The notes under the pieces are model-generated. The model saw nothing but the letters and a program-made list of their open reading frames with translations, was not told where the DNA came from and made no database searches. A DNA stretch of 64,000 nt from Bdellovibrionales bacterium (GTDB lineage Bacteria > Bdellovibrionota > Bdellovibrionia > Bdellovibrionales > UBA1609). Location: assembly GCA_020628165.1 (NCBI GenBank), contig JAHDFM010000005.1, forward strand, positions 65,981 to 129,980, in the 5' to 3' direction. Positions 1 to 8,097 of this stretch are shown here, piece after piece; within the stretch, counting starts at the first letter, position 1; each line of letters opens with the position of its first letter. Position numbers and translations under genes: made by a program.

Positions 1-595
1 TACTGTGCTAATGAATATCACTACGGGTGGGAACAATACCAGTGATAGCGTACTTATGTCTGACGACGTAAGAGAAACTAAATTGATATCTAGTTCTGGC
101 GGGGTTAATAAATACCTTACTAAAATGTGGTACAACAAAAATACCGATGGTGCGGTCATCGGGCCATTTAAAACTAATAATTACATCATGCACTTTGAAG
201 TTGTAAATATGAAAAATGTAGACCGCATTGAAGTGCACTCAGCTGACAACAAAATATACGATGTAAAAGGCACTCACTTTATTATTGGTATGAGAAACTA
301 CTTGCAGTGCGAATGTCAAAACAGTGCGCACAAAATTACGTTTACAAATATGCCTCAGGCAGTGAGCTCAAAAGTTTCAGGAGAGGTGGTGTATACAACT
401 AACTTCCTGACCAAAGACACACCCGTGTGTTTGATCAATGAGACCTTAGTGCCTGGCAACTGTCGTCCTAAGAAATCAATCAATTACAATCAATTTTTAA
501 ACGGTGTGCACAAGTTCAGAGTGCTCACTGAAAGTGCCGAGGGTACCCAATGTGAGGCTCACTTCACTTGGGAAATCAAAGGAGCTGGCCTGTAA
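1..595 (+). CDS. Surface protein fragment, C-terminal module (5' end outside window)
   Basis: The reading frame is open from the left edge (phase starting at base 2), so this is the C-terminal ~198 residues of a larger gene. It aligns along its whole length with the central module of the giant protein at 36050-43264: shared landmarks are DGAV-GPF, IEVHS, the THF(I/M) segment, the Cys-x-Cys pair, a SGE(V/I) strand and the ending CEA-F-WEIKG. The last ~75 residues look like an Ig-like beta-sandwich with conserved cysteines. The giant continues past this point with repeats, whereas this protein stops right after WEIKGAGL. No database family is recognised. The missing N-terminus may carry type-3 repeats as in the giant, but that cannot be seen here. 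Confidence 0.8.
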   Translation, partial: TVLMNITTGGNNTSDSVLMSDDVRETKLISSSGGVNKYLTKMWYNKNTDGAVIGPFKTNNYIMHFEVVNMKNVDRIEVHSADNKIYDVKGTHFIIGMRNYLQCECQNSAHKITFTNMPQAVSSKVSGEVVYTTNFLTKDTPVCLINETLVPGNCRPKKSINYNQFLNGVHKFRVLTESAEGTQCEAHFTWEIKGAGL

Positions 596-786
596 AATAT
601 TCATTCATGATGCCCACAAGTCGAGGAAGTTTTTGCCTAAAAAAAAGCATTTAACAAAAAGCTCTATGTTATTGTTAATAATGAGTTTTTTGGCTGGTCT
701 GTTTTTGCGTAATTACATCGTTAAATAGGCTTATTTATGAAAGTCGAGAGATAAAAAATCATTACGAAAATGACCTGTTTTCATAA

Positions 787-792
787 TATAAT
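787..792 (+). promoter_or_regulatory. Consensus -10 box of the methyltransferase gene
   Basis: A perfect TATAAT ends six bases before the methyltransferase ATG at 799, with no ribosome-binding site between. The -35 region is poorly conserved. Confidence 0.5.
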
Positions 793-798
793 AATCGT

Positions 799-1605
799 AT
801 GTCTAATTACTTACATGGTTACTCAAAAGAAGAACAAGACCGTCTTATTCACCAAGCGGAAATGACGGAAAACACCATTTATCAAAATGTTGATTTTTCT
901 GATAATAAACATGTTTTAGAAGTTGGCAGTGGTGTTGGTGCACAAAGTGAAATTCTTTTAAGGCGTTTTCCCAAAATTGAATTAACTTGTATTGATTTAA
1001 ATGAATCACAAATTGAAGTGGCCAATAGTTACCTGGCTTCAAAAAGTTACTGTAAAGATCGTTACGTAATAAAGAAAATGAACGCCGAGCATTTAGAATT
1101 TGATGGCTATCAATTTGATGGCGCTTTTTTGTGTTGGGTCCTTGAACATGTACCTTCACCAGAGAAAGTTTTATCAGAAGTCAGGAGGGTGCTAAAACCG
1201 GGATCTAAGATTTACGTGACTGAAGTTATGAACTCTTCTTTTTTTCTTGATCCATATTCCCCGCACGTTTGGAAGTACTGGATGGCCTTCAACGATTACC
1301 AGCTTGAGCAAGCCGGTGACCCTTTTGTTGGCGCGAAACTTGGTAATGTGTTGATCTCGCAAGGCTTTAAAAATGTTTATACAAAAGTAAAGAACTGGCA
1401 CTTTGATAAAAGACACCCACAACACCGCACTCGTTTTATTTCTTATTGGAAAGACTTGCTTTTGTCTGCCAGTGATATTTTATTAAAAAATAACTGTGTA
1501 ACGGAAGAAGACATAGCTATGGTGAATAAAGAGCTCAATGAGGTGAGCCGTAACCCAGACGCCGTCTTCAATTATTCATTTATGCAAGCAACGGCAGAGG
1601 TTTGA
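799..1605 (+). CDS. Class I SAM-dependent methyltransferase
   Basis: 268 residues. The Rossmann-fold motif I is VLEVGSGVGAQSE (about residues 37-49), followed by the acidic end of strand 2 (LTCIDLNESQ) and the post-motif LCWVLEHVPSPEKVLSEVRRVLKPG pattern typical of UbiE/Methyltransf_11 proteins (cited in pieces: LCWVLEHVP, RRVLKPG). It should transfer methyl groups from SAM; the substrate is not indicated. The start ATG has no Shine-Dalgarno sequence; a TATAAT lies at 787-792, only 6 bases ahead, which suggests a leaderless or very short-leader mRNA. The stop codon is directly followed by the TTG start of the potassium-channel gene, so the two are probably cotranscribed. Confidence 0.9.
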   Translation: MSNYLHGYSKEEQDRLIHQAEMTENTIYQNVDFSDNKHVLEVGSGVGAQSEILLRRFPKIELTCIDLNESQIEVANSYLASKSYCKDRYVIKKMNAEHLEFDGYQFDGAFLCWVLEHVPSPEKVLSEVRRVLKPGSKIYVTEVMNSSFFLDPYSPHVWKYWMAFNDYQLEQAGDPFVGAKLGNVLISQGFKNVYTKVKNWHFDKRHPQHRTRFISYWKDLLLSASDILLKNNCVTEEDIAMVNKELNEVSRNPDAVFNYSFMQATAEV

Positions 1606-2493
1606 TTGGCATCTGAAGACGAAAAGATAGATCAAGAACTGTCGAAAGAAGAACTTTCTACCGTGAACTACGCAGATCGCCCTGCGGGTGGTCTACGTCG
1701 TAAAGTATATATAACAATTTTTGAAGCTGAAACAAAATGGGGTCGCCGTTTTGACCTTATTTTACTTTACGCAATCTCTTTAAGTATTTTAGAGGTTATC
1801 TTAGAATCTGATACTCGAATTTCAGCGGAGTATAGAGACGTCCTCTATTATTCTGAGTGGGCATTAACTATCTTTTTTACCATCGAGTATTTTTTGCGTT
1901 TATGGTGTTCGCGTCGCCCACTTAAGTACGCAAAAAGTTTTTTTGGAATAGTAGACCTCTTATCAATACTACCAACTTATATAGGTTTATTCATGCCAGG
2001 CACGCATTACTTGATGACAGTTCGAGTTCTGCGTTTGCTGCGGATTTTTAGAATTTTAAAGCTTGTACGTTTTGTAAAAGCAGCGCAAGTGTTGATCAGT
2101 GCTCTGGCTGCCAGCCGACATAAAATCTATATCTTTATTGGTGCCGTTTTATCAATTGTCTTAATAATGGGCACAGTCATGTACATCGTAGAAGGGGAAG
2201 AGAACGGTTTTACCAGCATCGCTCGCAGCATGTACTGGGCCATTGTGACCATGACAACGGTTGGTTATGGTGACTTAGTTCCGGCAACAAGTGTCGGCAA
2301 GTTTCTAGCATCCATTATGATGTTAACAGGGTATGCGATCATTGCTGTTCCCACTGGGATAGTCAGCAGTGAACTTTCACAAGCCGTAAAAGAAGAAAAA
2401 GCTGACGCCTGCTGCACTCGCTGTAAATCTGATATATACAAGCGAGCCAACTATTGTCACAACTGCGGTCTAGACATCTCTCACCACAATTAA
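1606..2493 (+). CDS. Voltage-gated potassium channel with C-terminal zinc ribbon
   Basis: 295 residues with the six-helix Kv layout. An arginine-rich S4 helix (RVLRLLRIFRILKLVRF) precedes the pore, and the selectivity filter TTVGYGD has its TVGYGD at residues 218-223. After S6 there is a short cytoplasmic tail with four cysteines in two C-x-x-C pairs (CTRC and CHNC), which reads as a zinc ribbon. The start is TTG, placed immediately after the previous stop and preceded by AGAGG at a suitable distance; no better in-frame start exists before the first helix. Expected role: potassium efflux or membrane-potential control in the inner membrane. The zinc ribbon could be a regulatory or assembly module, which is inference. 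Confidence 0.93.
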   Translation: MASEDEKIDQELSKEELSTVNYADRPAGGLRRKVYITIFEAETKWGRRFDLILLYAISLSILEVILESDTRISAEYRDVLYYSEWALTIFFTIEYFLRLWCSRRPLKYAKSFFGIVDLLSILPTYIGLFMPGTHYLMTVRVLRLLRIFRILKLVRFVKAAQVLISALAASRHKIYIFIGAVLSIVLIMGTVMYIVEGEENGFTSIARSMYWAIVTMTTVGYGDLVPATSVGKFLASIMMLTGYAIIAVPTGIVSSELSQAVKEEKADACCTRCKSDIYKRANYCHNCGLDISHHN

Positions 2494-2496
2494 AAA

Positions 2497-2955
2497 TCAA
2501 TTCATATAAGTTTTAATGAGTTCATGATGACACATTTTTTGATGATCAGGCTCGGTGTCATCAGGCAGAACGACATATTTTTTTGCAGATTTGCTCCATA
2601 TAAGCAGTTCATGAGTAGAATCTTCAAGGGCATAGTCATCATTTTTTTTATCTATAATAGCAGAGCAAGCCACAACGATTTGATTGCCACTGATTAAAAA
2701 CTTGCTCACGGTGAAGTCCTCATCACCTTGACCTCTAATGTCCAAGCTAGTCATGCCAGCTGCCGTGTGAACTAAAAGTTCACTGTATGAGCTTTTATAG
2801 ATCACTTTGCTTTCACCATTTTTGCGTAATAAAAAAGTGATGTTGTCTTGTGTGCCACTGAGTCCATTGTTGAGTTTTAATTGAAAACGTCCAAAGCTTT
2901 CAGCAAAGCTAGGTGTTGCTACAAATACGATAATTGCTAAAAAGATAACTCTCAT
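2497..2955 (-). CDS. Small secreted protein of unknown function
   Basis: 152 residues. The start at 2955 is chosen because it gives a clean signal peptide (MRVIFLAIIVFVATPSFA, cleavage after AFA-like SFA) and is preceded by a GGGGAGAGGG ribosome-binding site; the longer open frame to 3087 has neither. The mature part is a mostly beta-predicted, soluble domain (GRFQLKLNNG..., ending near a Cys/His patch CHHELIKTYMN). No family recognised. It converges with the channel gene, with only three bases between the stops and no terminator hairpin visible. Probably periplasmic. Confidence 0.75.
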   Translation of the reverse strand: MRVIFLAIIVFVATPSFAESFGRFQLKLNNGLSGTQDNITFLLRKNGESKVIYKSSYSELLVHTAAGMTSLDIRGQGDEDFTVSKFLISGNQIVVACSAIIDKKNDDYALEDSTHELLIWSKSAKKYVVLPDDTEPDHQKMCHHELIKTYMN

Positions 2956-3257
2956 TAGACCCTCTCCCCGAAGTGTTATTTTGTTTAAAATATAAGTATT
3001 AGAAAAATATGAGTAATTGAAGTTAAAAGTGCATAGTGAAAATAAATTGAAATGATTTATTTCTGAATTAAACAGTTTTGGGAGCATTTACATCAAACTT
3101 ATGACGGATTAGGTTAATATAATAGTGGACTCAATTTCTTTGAACAAATTATAAGTTTTCTAAATAAAGCAATTGTAATTAATTTACTTCCGCTAAAGCC
3201 CATGAATTCTTAGATTAAATAAAATAGTTTTACCAAATAAACTCTTTTAGGATTGGT
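2956..3257. other. Divergent intergenic region
   Basis: AT-rich spacer between two divergently transcribed small secreted-protein genes. It should hold both promoters, but I could not single out convincing -35/-10 pairs. No RNA gene or repeat seen. Confidence 0.5.
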
Positions 3258-3914
3258 ATGCAAAATTTTAAAATGACAATTAAAACAGTGCTGCTGACTT
3301 TATTTTTAAGTCAATTTGTTATGGCTGATGAACCGTTGATGTGTCGTTTTGACAAAAAAACAAAATCATACCTGCAAAATGACTTTAACAAAGGTTATCC
3401 AAGAAAGGTGATTTATCAATGTGGTTACATTTGTCTGAATAGCCTGCAAGAAAAGGTCAACCTACTTGCAACTCACACGGTACAAGTTCATTCTACAGAG
3501 GCTGAAGCACGTGGGACCTTGTGCCGAGGGGTGACCTTAAAGGAAAAAAAGTGGGGCTTTGTTATAGATAAGGTTCAATGGTTCTATGCCCATTCCTCTA
3601 AGCTGAGTGAAATCAAAAGTTGGGCACAACAGCAGGGGAGAAACAGTTTAAAAGACAAAGCTCTCTTGCAGCAGCTCACCAGAGACTTAGATAATATTAT
3701 TCTTTCGTATTCAATAGCTGCTAAGTCATCGTCTCAAGTTTCAAGTGCTTTTACTGAAGCGGCAGAAAATTTACGCAAAATACAAAGTGAACTTAAATCT
3801 AATAAAGTGACCAGTGTTCAAGATTGGCTCAAGCGAGATGTTAAAAAAATGCCAAGAGATTCTGCTGAGCATCTGACTTACTCAGTGCTGTCAACTCAAG
3901 CTCATTGGTTATAA
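3258..3914 (+). CDS. Secreted protein of unknown function
   Basis: 218 residues. An N-terminal signal peptide (hydrophobic TVLLTLFLSQFVMA, cleavage likely before DEPLMC) is preceded by an AGGA ribosome-binding site a few bases before ATG. The mature protein has an N-terminal part with about four cysteines (LMCRF, YQCGYICL, TLCRG) suited to disulfides, then an alpha-helical C-terminal half (SELKSNKVTSVQDWLKRD). No family recognised. It stands alone: divergent from the gene to the left and convergent with the oxidoreductase operon to the right. Confidence 0.75.
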   Translation: MQNFKMTIKTVLLTLFLSQFVMADEPLMCRFDKKTKSYLQNDFNKGYPRKVIYQCGYICLNSLQEKVNLLATHTVQVHSTEAEARGTLCRGVTLKEKKWGFVIDKVQWFYAHSSKLSEIKSWAQQQGRNSLKDKALLQQLTRDLDNIILSYSIAAKSSSQVSSAFTEAAENLRKIQSELKSNKVTSVQDWLKRDVKKMPRDSAEHLTYSVLSTQAHWL

Positions 3915-3958
3915 ATAAAAAGCCTGAGTCGACAGTAAACTAATTAGATAAAAGAACT

Positions 3959-5437
3959 CTAAGCGTTCCGTCTCCATTTGAAGAATGATTGAAGTATTTT
4001 TAACGCCCCTTCAGGTTTACGCTTTTGCTTCCACTGGCCTGCCAAAAATTTATTCGACTCAGACATGGTCGGGTAAATGTGTATAGTTCCCAATATGGCA
4101 TTGAGGCCAAAGCCTTGTTTCATGGCTTGAATGAACTCAATGATCATGTCACTGGCATGATTACCAACAATGGTTGCTCCTAAAATTTTGTCTTTGCCCG
4201 GCACGGTGAGTACTTTGACAAAGCCATGGTCTTCGCTGTCAGCGATAGCACGGTCTAAATCATCTATGCCATACTTAGTGATCTCATAAGCGATGCCAGC
4301 AGCTTTAGCAGAGGTCTCAGTGTGGCCAACGGTGGCAATCTCGGGGTCTGTATAAGTGGCCCAAGGAACTACACTGTAGTCTACTTTGAGTGACTTGTTA
4401 AATGGCGGTGGCACGAGTCCAACAAAAGGTCTGAACAAAGAGTTCACAGCCGCATAGTAGGCATGATGTGCTGCCATGTGCGTAAACTGATAAGGTCCAG
4501 TGACATCCCCACAAACAAAGATGTTTTTATAATTGGTTCTTAAGAACTCATCACAATCAATAGTTTTGTTGTCGCGAAGTTTAACTCCGAGCTCTTCAAG
4601 GCCAAAGCCTGTCACGTTGGCTTTTCTGCCAATAGCCAGAAGCACTTGATCATAACTTTTTGTGAGAGTTTCTCCGTTGTGTTCTAAAGTGATTTCAATG
4701 TCGTCGCCGATTTTTTTAAATGACATGGCCTTGTGGCCGGCCAGTACTTCGACTCCTTCTTTTGTAAATTTATTTTGAATTTCAAGGGCGACGTCTTCAT
4801 CTTCTCTTGGCAGCATACGAGGAGACATCTCAATCAGGCTTACTGCCGTTCCCATACGAGCAAATGATTGCGCTAGTTCTGCACCAATAGGCCCGCCGCC
4901 GAGCACAGCCAGCCGTTTCGGCTGCTCCGTTAGACTCCAAATGGTATCTGATGTATGAAAAGGGACTTCATTCAATCCAGGGATTGGTGGCACAAGAGGT
5001 CTAGCTCCTGTGGCAACTACAATTGCTCTGGTGGTGAGAGTTTTGCCATTCACCTGCACCTCATAAGGTGATAAAATTTTAGCCTCGCCTTGTATGCAAT
5101 CAACCCCAAGTTTGGTGTAGCGCTCGACAGAATCATGAGGTTCAATTTTTTTAATAACGTGATGAACACGCTCCATAATTTTTTTAAAATCGTAATCAAT
5201 AGTGACGTTGTCGAGGCCAAATTCCTGTGCTCGTTGAGCATAAGAGAACATTTTAGCCGTTCTAATGATAGCTTTGCTTGGAACACAACCAGTGTTCAAA
5301 CAGTCACCACCCATTTGGTGCTTTTCAATCAAAGCCACCTTGGCTTTCAAAGCTGCAGCAATGTAGGAGGTAACTAAGCCGGCGGCACCAGCTCCAATAA
5401 CGATGATGTTAAAATCAAATTTTTTAGGTTTTGCCAT
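3959..5437 (-). CDS. FAD-dependent pyridine nucleotide-disulfide oxidoreductase (mercuric reductase-like)
   Basis: 492 residues from the start at 5437, chosen because it gives the usual family N-terminus and has AAGGAC upstream; the longer frame runs through the preceding gene. FAD-binding GAGAAG is at residues 15-20, the redox-active disulfide is C46-x4-C51 (CLNTGCVPSK), and an NAD(P)-binding GGGPIGAELAQS follows. The C-terminal dimerisation domain carries HIYPTMSE, which supplies the catalytic His of the lipoamide dehydrogenase/mercuric reductase family. It has no N-terminal metal-binding domain or C-terminal Cys pair, so mercury reduction is unlikely. It lies one base after the TVP38-family gene, an arrangement known from other proteobacteria, sometimes as a fusion; the substrate is unknown. 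Confidence 0.9.
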   Translation of the reverse strand: MAKPKKFDFNIIVIGAGAAGLVTSYIAAALKAKVALIEKHQMGGDCLNTGCVPSKAIIRTAKMFSYAQRAQEFGLDNVTIDYDFKKIMERVHHVIKKIEPHDSVERYTKLGVDCIQGEAKILSPYEVQVNGKTLTTRAIVVATGARPLVPPIPGLNEVPFHTSDTIWSLTEQPKRLAVLGGGPIGAELAQSFARMGTAVSLIEMSPRMLPREDEDVALEIQNKFTKEGVEVLAGHKAMSFKKIGDDIEITLEHNGETLTKSYDQVLLAIGRKANVTGFGLEELGVKLRDNKTIDCDEFLRTNYKNIFVCGDVTGPYQFTHMAAHHAYYAAVNSLFRPFVGLVPPPFNKSLKVDYSVVPWATYTDPEIATVGHTETSAKAAGIAYEITKYGIDDLDRAIADSEDHGFVKVLTVPGKDKILGATIVGNHASDMIIEFIQAMKQGFGLNAILGTIHIYPTMSESNKFLAGQWKQKRKPEGALKILQSFFKWRRNA

Positions 5438-5438
5438 T

Positions 5439-6128
5439 TTAGTTTTGTCCTTTTGCAGTTTTGAATTTGTTAAAGTATGACATTGATTTTTTTGCGATGA
5501 GTGGAAAGAGCCCCAAAAGCATAAAAGAAAATAGCAGTTTTGGCGATAGTATTCCTTTAAGGGAGTCAAGCTGGGCCAGTTGCGTGCCCGCGTTCACATA
5601 CACTAAGGTGCCTGGTAGCATGCCGATCTGACTCACGAAAAAGTATGTGAGAGTTTTGATCGGTGTGAGCCCCATAACTAGGTTCACTAGAAAAAATGGG
5701 AATGCCGGAATTAAACGCATTGTGAAAAGGTAAAATCCACCTTCTTTGGCAACACCGTCATTAATGACTTTCAGTTTGTCTCCAAACTTACTGGTGATCA
5801 TGTCTCTCAGTAAGTAGCGAGAAGCCAAAAAGGCAAGGGTGGCTCCAATGGTGCTGGCAAAAGAGACTAAGATGGTCCCCTTAAGAATGCCGAAAAGAGC
5901 ACCGCCAAGTAAGGTGAGTATGGCGGCGCCAGGTAAGGACATAGCCGCCACTAAAATATAAATGAGCAAAAAACCACCAGTTGCCATCATGGGATTTTGA
6001 TCCGCATAGGCTTGAAAATCGGCTTGCTTGGCTTTGATCGTTTCAAAGTTAAGGTAGGTGTGCAGGTCAAAATAAAAGAAGGCTCCTGCAAGAAGGCCTA
6101 TGAGGACGAGTATGAGGGTCTTTTTCAT
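5439..6128 (-). CDS. TVP38/TMEM64 family inner-membrane protein
   Basis: 229 residues with about five to six hydrophobic helices. The central SNARE-associated/VTT signature is visible: GAAILTLLGGALFG, then ATLAFLASRYLLRD and the RLIPAFPFFLVNLVMGLT segment. The family is related to DedA proteins and is linked to lipid or membrane homeostasis. The gene starts with ATG after AAGGAAC. It is the first gene of a two-gene operon with the FAD oxidoreductase (one-base gap), which suggests that the reductase acts at or with the membrane protein. Confidence 0.92.
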   Translation of the reverse strand: MKKTLILVLIGLLAGAFFYFDLHTYLNFETIKAKQADFQAYADQNPMMATGGFLLIYILVAAMSLPGAAILTLLGGALFGILKGTILVSFASTIGATLAFLASRYLLRDMITSKFGDKLKVINDGVAKEGGFYLFTMRLIPAFPFFLVNLVMGLTPIKTLTYFFVSQIGMLPGTLVYVNAGTQLAQLDSLKGILSPKLLFSFMLLGLFPLIAKKSMSYFNKFKTAKGQN

Positions 6129-6377
6129 ATCGAATGTTCCTTTTTTTTATAAGTTAAATACATAAACAATTATGGATGAGAATAGAGTTGAAGTAAAAAT
6201 ATATATTCTTAATGACATGTTAAGGAAATTATGGATATTTCACCTTGTCTCTTTTTATTCAGTCGTCAGATAAAATATCTGCAAAAACAGTGTTTTTGAG
6301 TAGAAAAAACATTGATATTAAGCCAGGCACCTCTTTGTTGCTCGTCAGCAACTTTTCTGATTAAATAAGTAACAACA

Positions 6378-6818
6378 ATGAATGAGCTTTCAGATACAAG
6401 TGATATGATTAAAAATATAAATAAAAGAGTTATCTTTTTTGATGGTGTTTGCAATTTGTGTAATTTTTTTGTGAATCTCATCATCCGCTTTGATAAAAAT
6501 AATAAATTTTATTTTGCTCCACTTCAAGGTGAGACAGCTAAAAGCTTCGGGCTAAACTTTCAAGGTTTAAAAGAGGAACAACAGACCATTTATTATCTAA
6601 CTCTTAAGAATAAAGTTTATACTAGATCCGATGCTTTGCTTGAAGTCTTGCAAGAGTTATTTGGCTTCGGTTTTCTTTTTAAGGTGATTAAGATCGTTCC
6701 TCAAGGCGTAAGAGATCAGCTTTATATGTTGATCGCTAAACATCGCTATCGCTTTTTTGGTCAACAAACGACGTGTCGATTCCCCTCAAAACAAGAAACC
6801 AAAAAATTTTTACCCTAA
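6378..6818 (+). CDS. DCC family thiol-disulfide oxidoreductase-like protein (DUF393)
   Basis: 146 residues. The family signature FFDGVCNLCN occupies residues 20-29, with Asp22, Cys25 and Cys28 as the D-C-C triad. The C-terminal YRFFG motif is typical of the family. These thioredoxin-fold proteins are presumed cytoplasmic thiol oxidoreductases, with no well-defined partner. No strong ribosome-binding site precedes the ATG; a second in-frame ATG at 6405 is possible and would still keep the motif. Divergent from the TVP38 operon across a 249-base spacer. Confidence 0.9.
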   Translation: MNELSDTSDMIKNINKRVIFFDGVCNLCNFFVNLIIRFDKNNKFYFAPLQGETAKSFGLNFQGLKEEQQTIYYLTLKNKVYTRSDALLEVLQELFGFGFLFKVIKIVPQGVRDQLYMLIAKHRYRFFGQQTTCRFPSKQETKKFLP

Positions 6819-6862
6819 TTTGAGACTGCGAATTTTTAATTCATATTGTTATGAGTGCTTGA

Positions 6863-7201
6863 TTACACATCAGTTTTTATTTGCTGATCGAGCTCTTCGA
6901 CCATATCGAGCAGCTTTAAAAAATTTTCGCCAAAGGGAGTGACGGAGTACTCTACTTTTGGCGGAAGTTCTGGAAACACAGTTTTTTTGAGAATGCCAAA
7001 CTTTAAGTTTTTTTTAAGACAATGATTGAGAACCTTCGTCGACAAACCCTCAACAGAGCGAACCATCTCGCCAGGGCGATGGATTCCAGAACGGAGCAGG
7101 CTATAGACAGTTAATGACCACTTGCATCCGTAAATGGTTTCCACCATTCTTGAGGTCTTGGACGGCCTAACAATTTTTTGATTTTTTTTTTCGTTTGTCA
7201 T
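6863..7201 (-). CDS. HxlR-type winged-helix transcriptional regulator
   Basis: 112 residues, normal size for the family. The winged-helix core reads GCKWSLTVYSLLRSG (helix 1), GLSTKVLNHCLKKN (recognition helix) and a wing with PPKVEYSVTPFGENF. HxlR/DUF24 regulators commonly sit divergent from the redox gene they control. Here the neighbour across a 109-base spacer is a short-chain dehydrogenase followed by a cupin gene, so these are the likely targets. A cysteine near the N-terminal helix (YGCKW) is where many HxlR proteins sense reactive electrophiles; that role is inferred. Confidence 0.93.
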   Translation of the reverse strand: MTNEKKNQKIVRPSKTSRMVETIYGCKWSLTVYSLLRSGIHRPGEMVRSVEGLSTKVLNHCLKKNLKFGILKKTVFPELPPKVEYSVTPFGENFLKLLDMVEELDQQIKTDV

Positions 7202-7310
7202 TTTAATAATTTGAACCTCATTGTTCCTAGGGCACTGTTTTGTGCCTACTTTTCAGAAGGGCCATTTGCCACCATAATCATTGAGTAACTTTTAACAAAG
7301 GATAGAAATC

Positions 7311-8078
7311 ATGACAACAGAAACTCAAGCCATAATTGTGGGCGGAACTAGCGGGATAGGGTTGGAAGTCGCTAGAAAATTAGCGCAACAAAAGGTCAAT
7401 TTAAAGATCATTGCCAGAAATGAAGAGAGGCTAAAGACTGTGGCAGATGAACTTGCTCAGCACGACATTGAGGTGCATACGGTGTCTATTGATCTCTACG
7501 ACAAAGAACAGGTGTCCAACTTTATTGCAAACCTTGTGCACGAAAACCCTCGGGTGAAGTATTTGGTGAATTCAGCTGGTTATTTTAAACCGGTATCTTT
7601 CTTAGAACACGACGAACGTGATTATGATAAACAGTTAAATTTGAATAAAGCCCTGTTCTTTATTTCACAAGGTGTGGCTAAACTCATGAAAGACAGTGGC
7701 GGGGGAGCCATAGTAAATATTGGTTCCATGTGGGCTCACCAAGCTGTCAAAGCAACTCCTTCGTCTGCCTACTCTATGCAGAAAGCAGGCTTGCACTCTT
7801 TGACCCAGCATATGGCCATGGAGCTTGCTGAGTACAACATAAGAGTCAATGCCGTTGCACCTGCTGTTGTCGTCACGCCGATTTACAAAGCTTTTATCGC
7901 AGAAAATGAAATTGAAGATGCTCTGACCACAGGGTTTAATGATTTTCACCCTATTGGACGAGTAGGGCGTCCTGAAGATGTTGCCAACGCTGTTGAATTT
8001 TTATTAAATGATAAGTCCTCATGGGTGACCGGCGAGATCTTGAACGTTGATGGTGGCGTCATGAGTGGGCGCAATTAA
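7311..8078 (+). CDS. Short-chain dehydrogenase/reductase (SDR)
   Basis: 255 residues, classical SDR length. The cofactor-binding GGTSGIG is at residues 11-17, the NSAGY segment follows strand 4, and the catalytic Tyr154-x3-Lys158 pair is in SAYSMQKAG with an upstream Ser (NIGSMW). The C-terminus VTGEILNVDGG is typical. The basic residues after strand 2 (IARNEERL) favour NADP(H). The gene has a AAAGGATAG ribosome-binding site and is transcribed away from the HxlR regulator. It is followed at 19 bases by the double-cupin gene, forming a probable operon that handles a reactive carbonyl or quinone; the substrate is unknown. Confidence 0.95.
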   Translation: MTTETQAIIVGGTSGIGLEVARKLAQQKVNLKIIARNEERLKTVADELAQHDIEVHTVSIDLYDKEQVSNFIANLVHENPRVKYLVNSAGYFKPVSFLEHDERDYDKQLNLNKALFFISQGVAKLMKDSGGGAIVNIGSMWAHQAVKATPSSAYSMQKAGLHSLTQHMAMELAEYNIRVNAVAPAVVVTPIYKAFIAENEIEDALTTGFNDFHPIGRVGRPEDVANAVEFLLNDKSSWVTGEILNVDGGVMSGRN

Positions 8079-8097
8079 TTTTTTAAGGAGACTCAAA

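Noticed and set aside
504..728. Open frame ending in a hydrophobic 20-residue helix downstream of the left-edge gene
   Set aside because: It mostly overlaps the real gene in another frame and has no ribosome-binding site; a 20-residue membrane peptide from the ATG at ~666 cannot be supported.
3959..5437. Mercuric reductase (merA) assignment
   Set aside because: The metal-binding N-terminal domain and C-terminal Cys pair are absent and no mer genes are present; the TVP38 partner points elsewhere.
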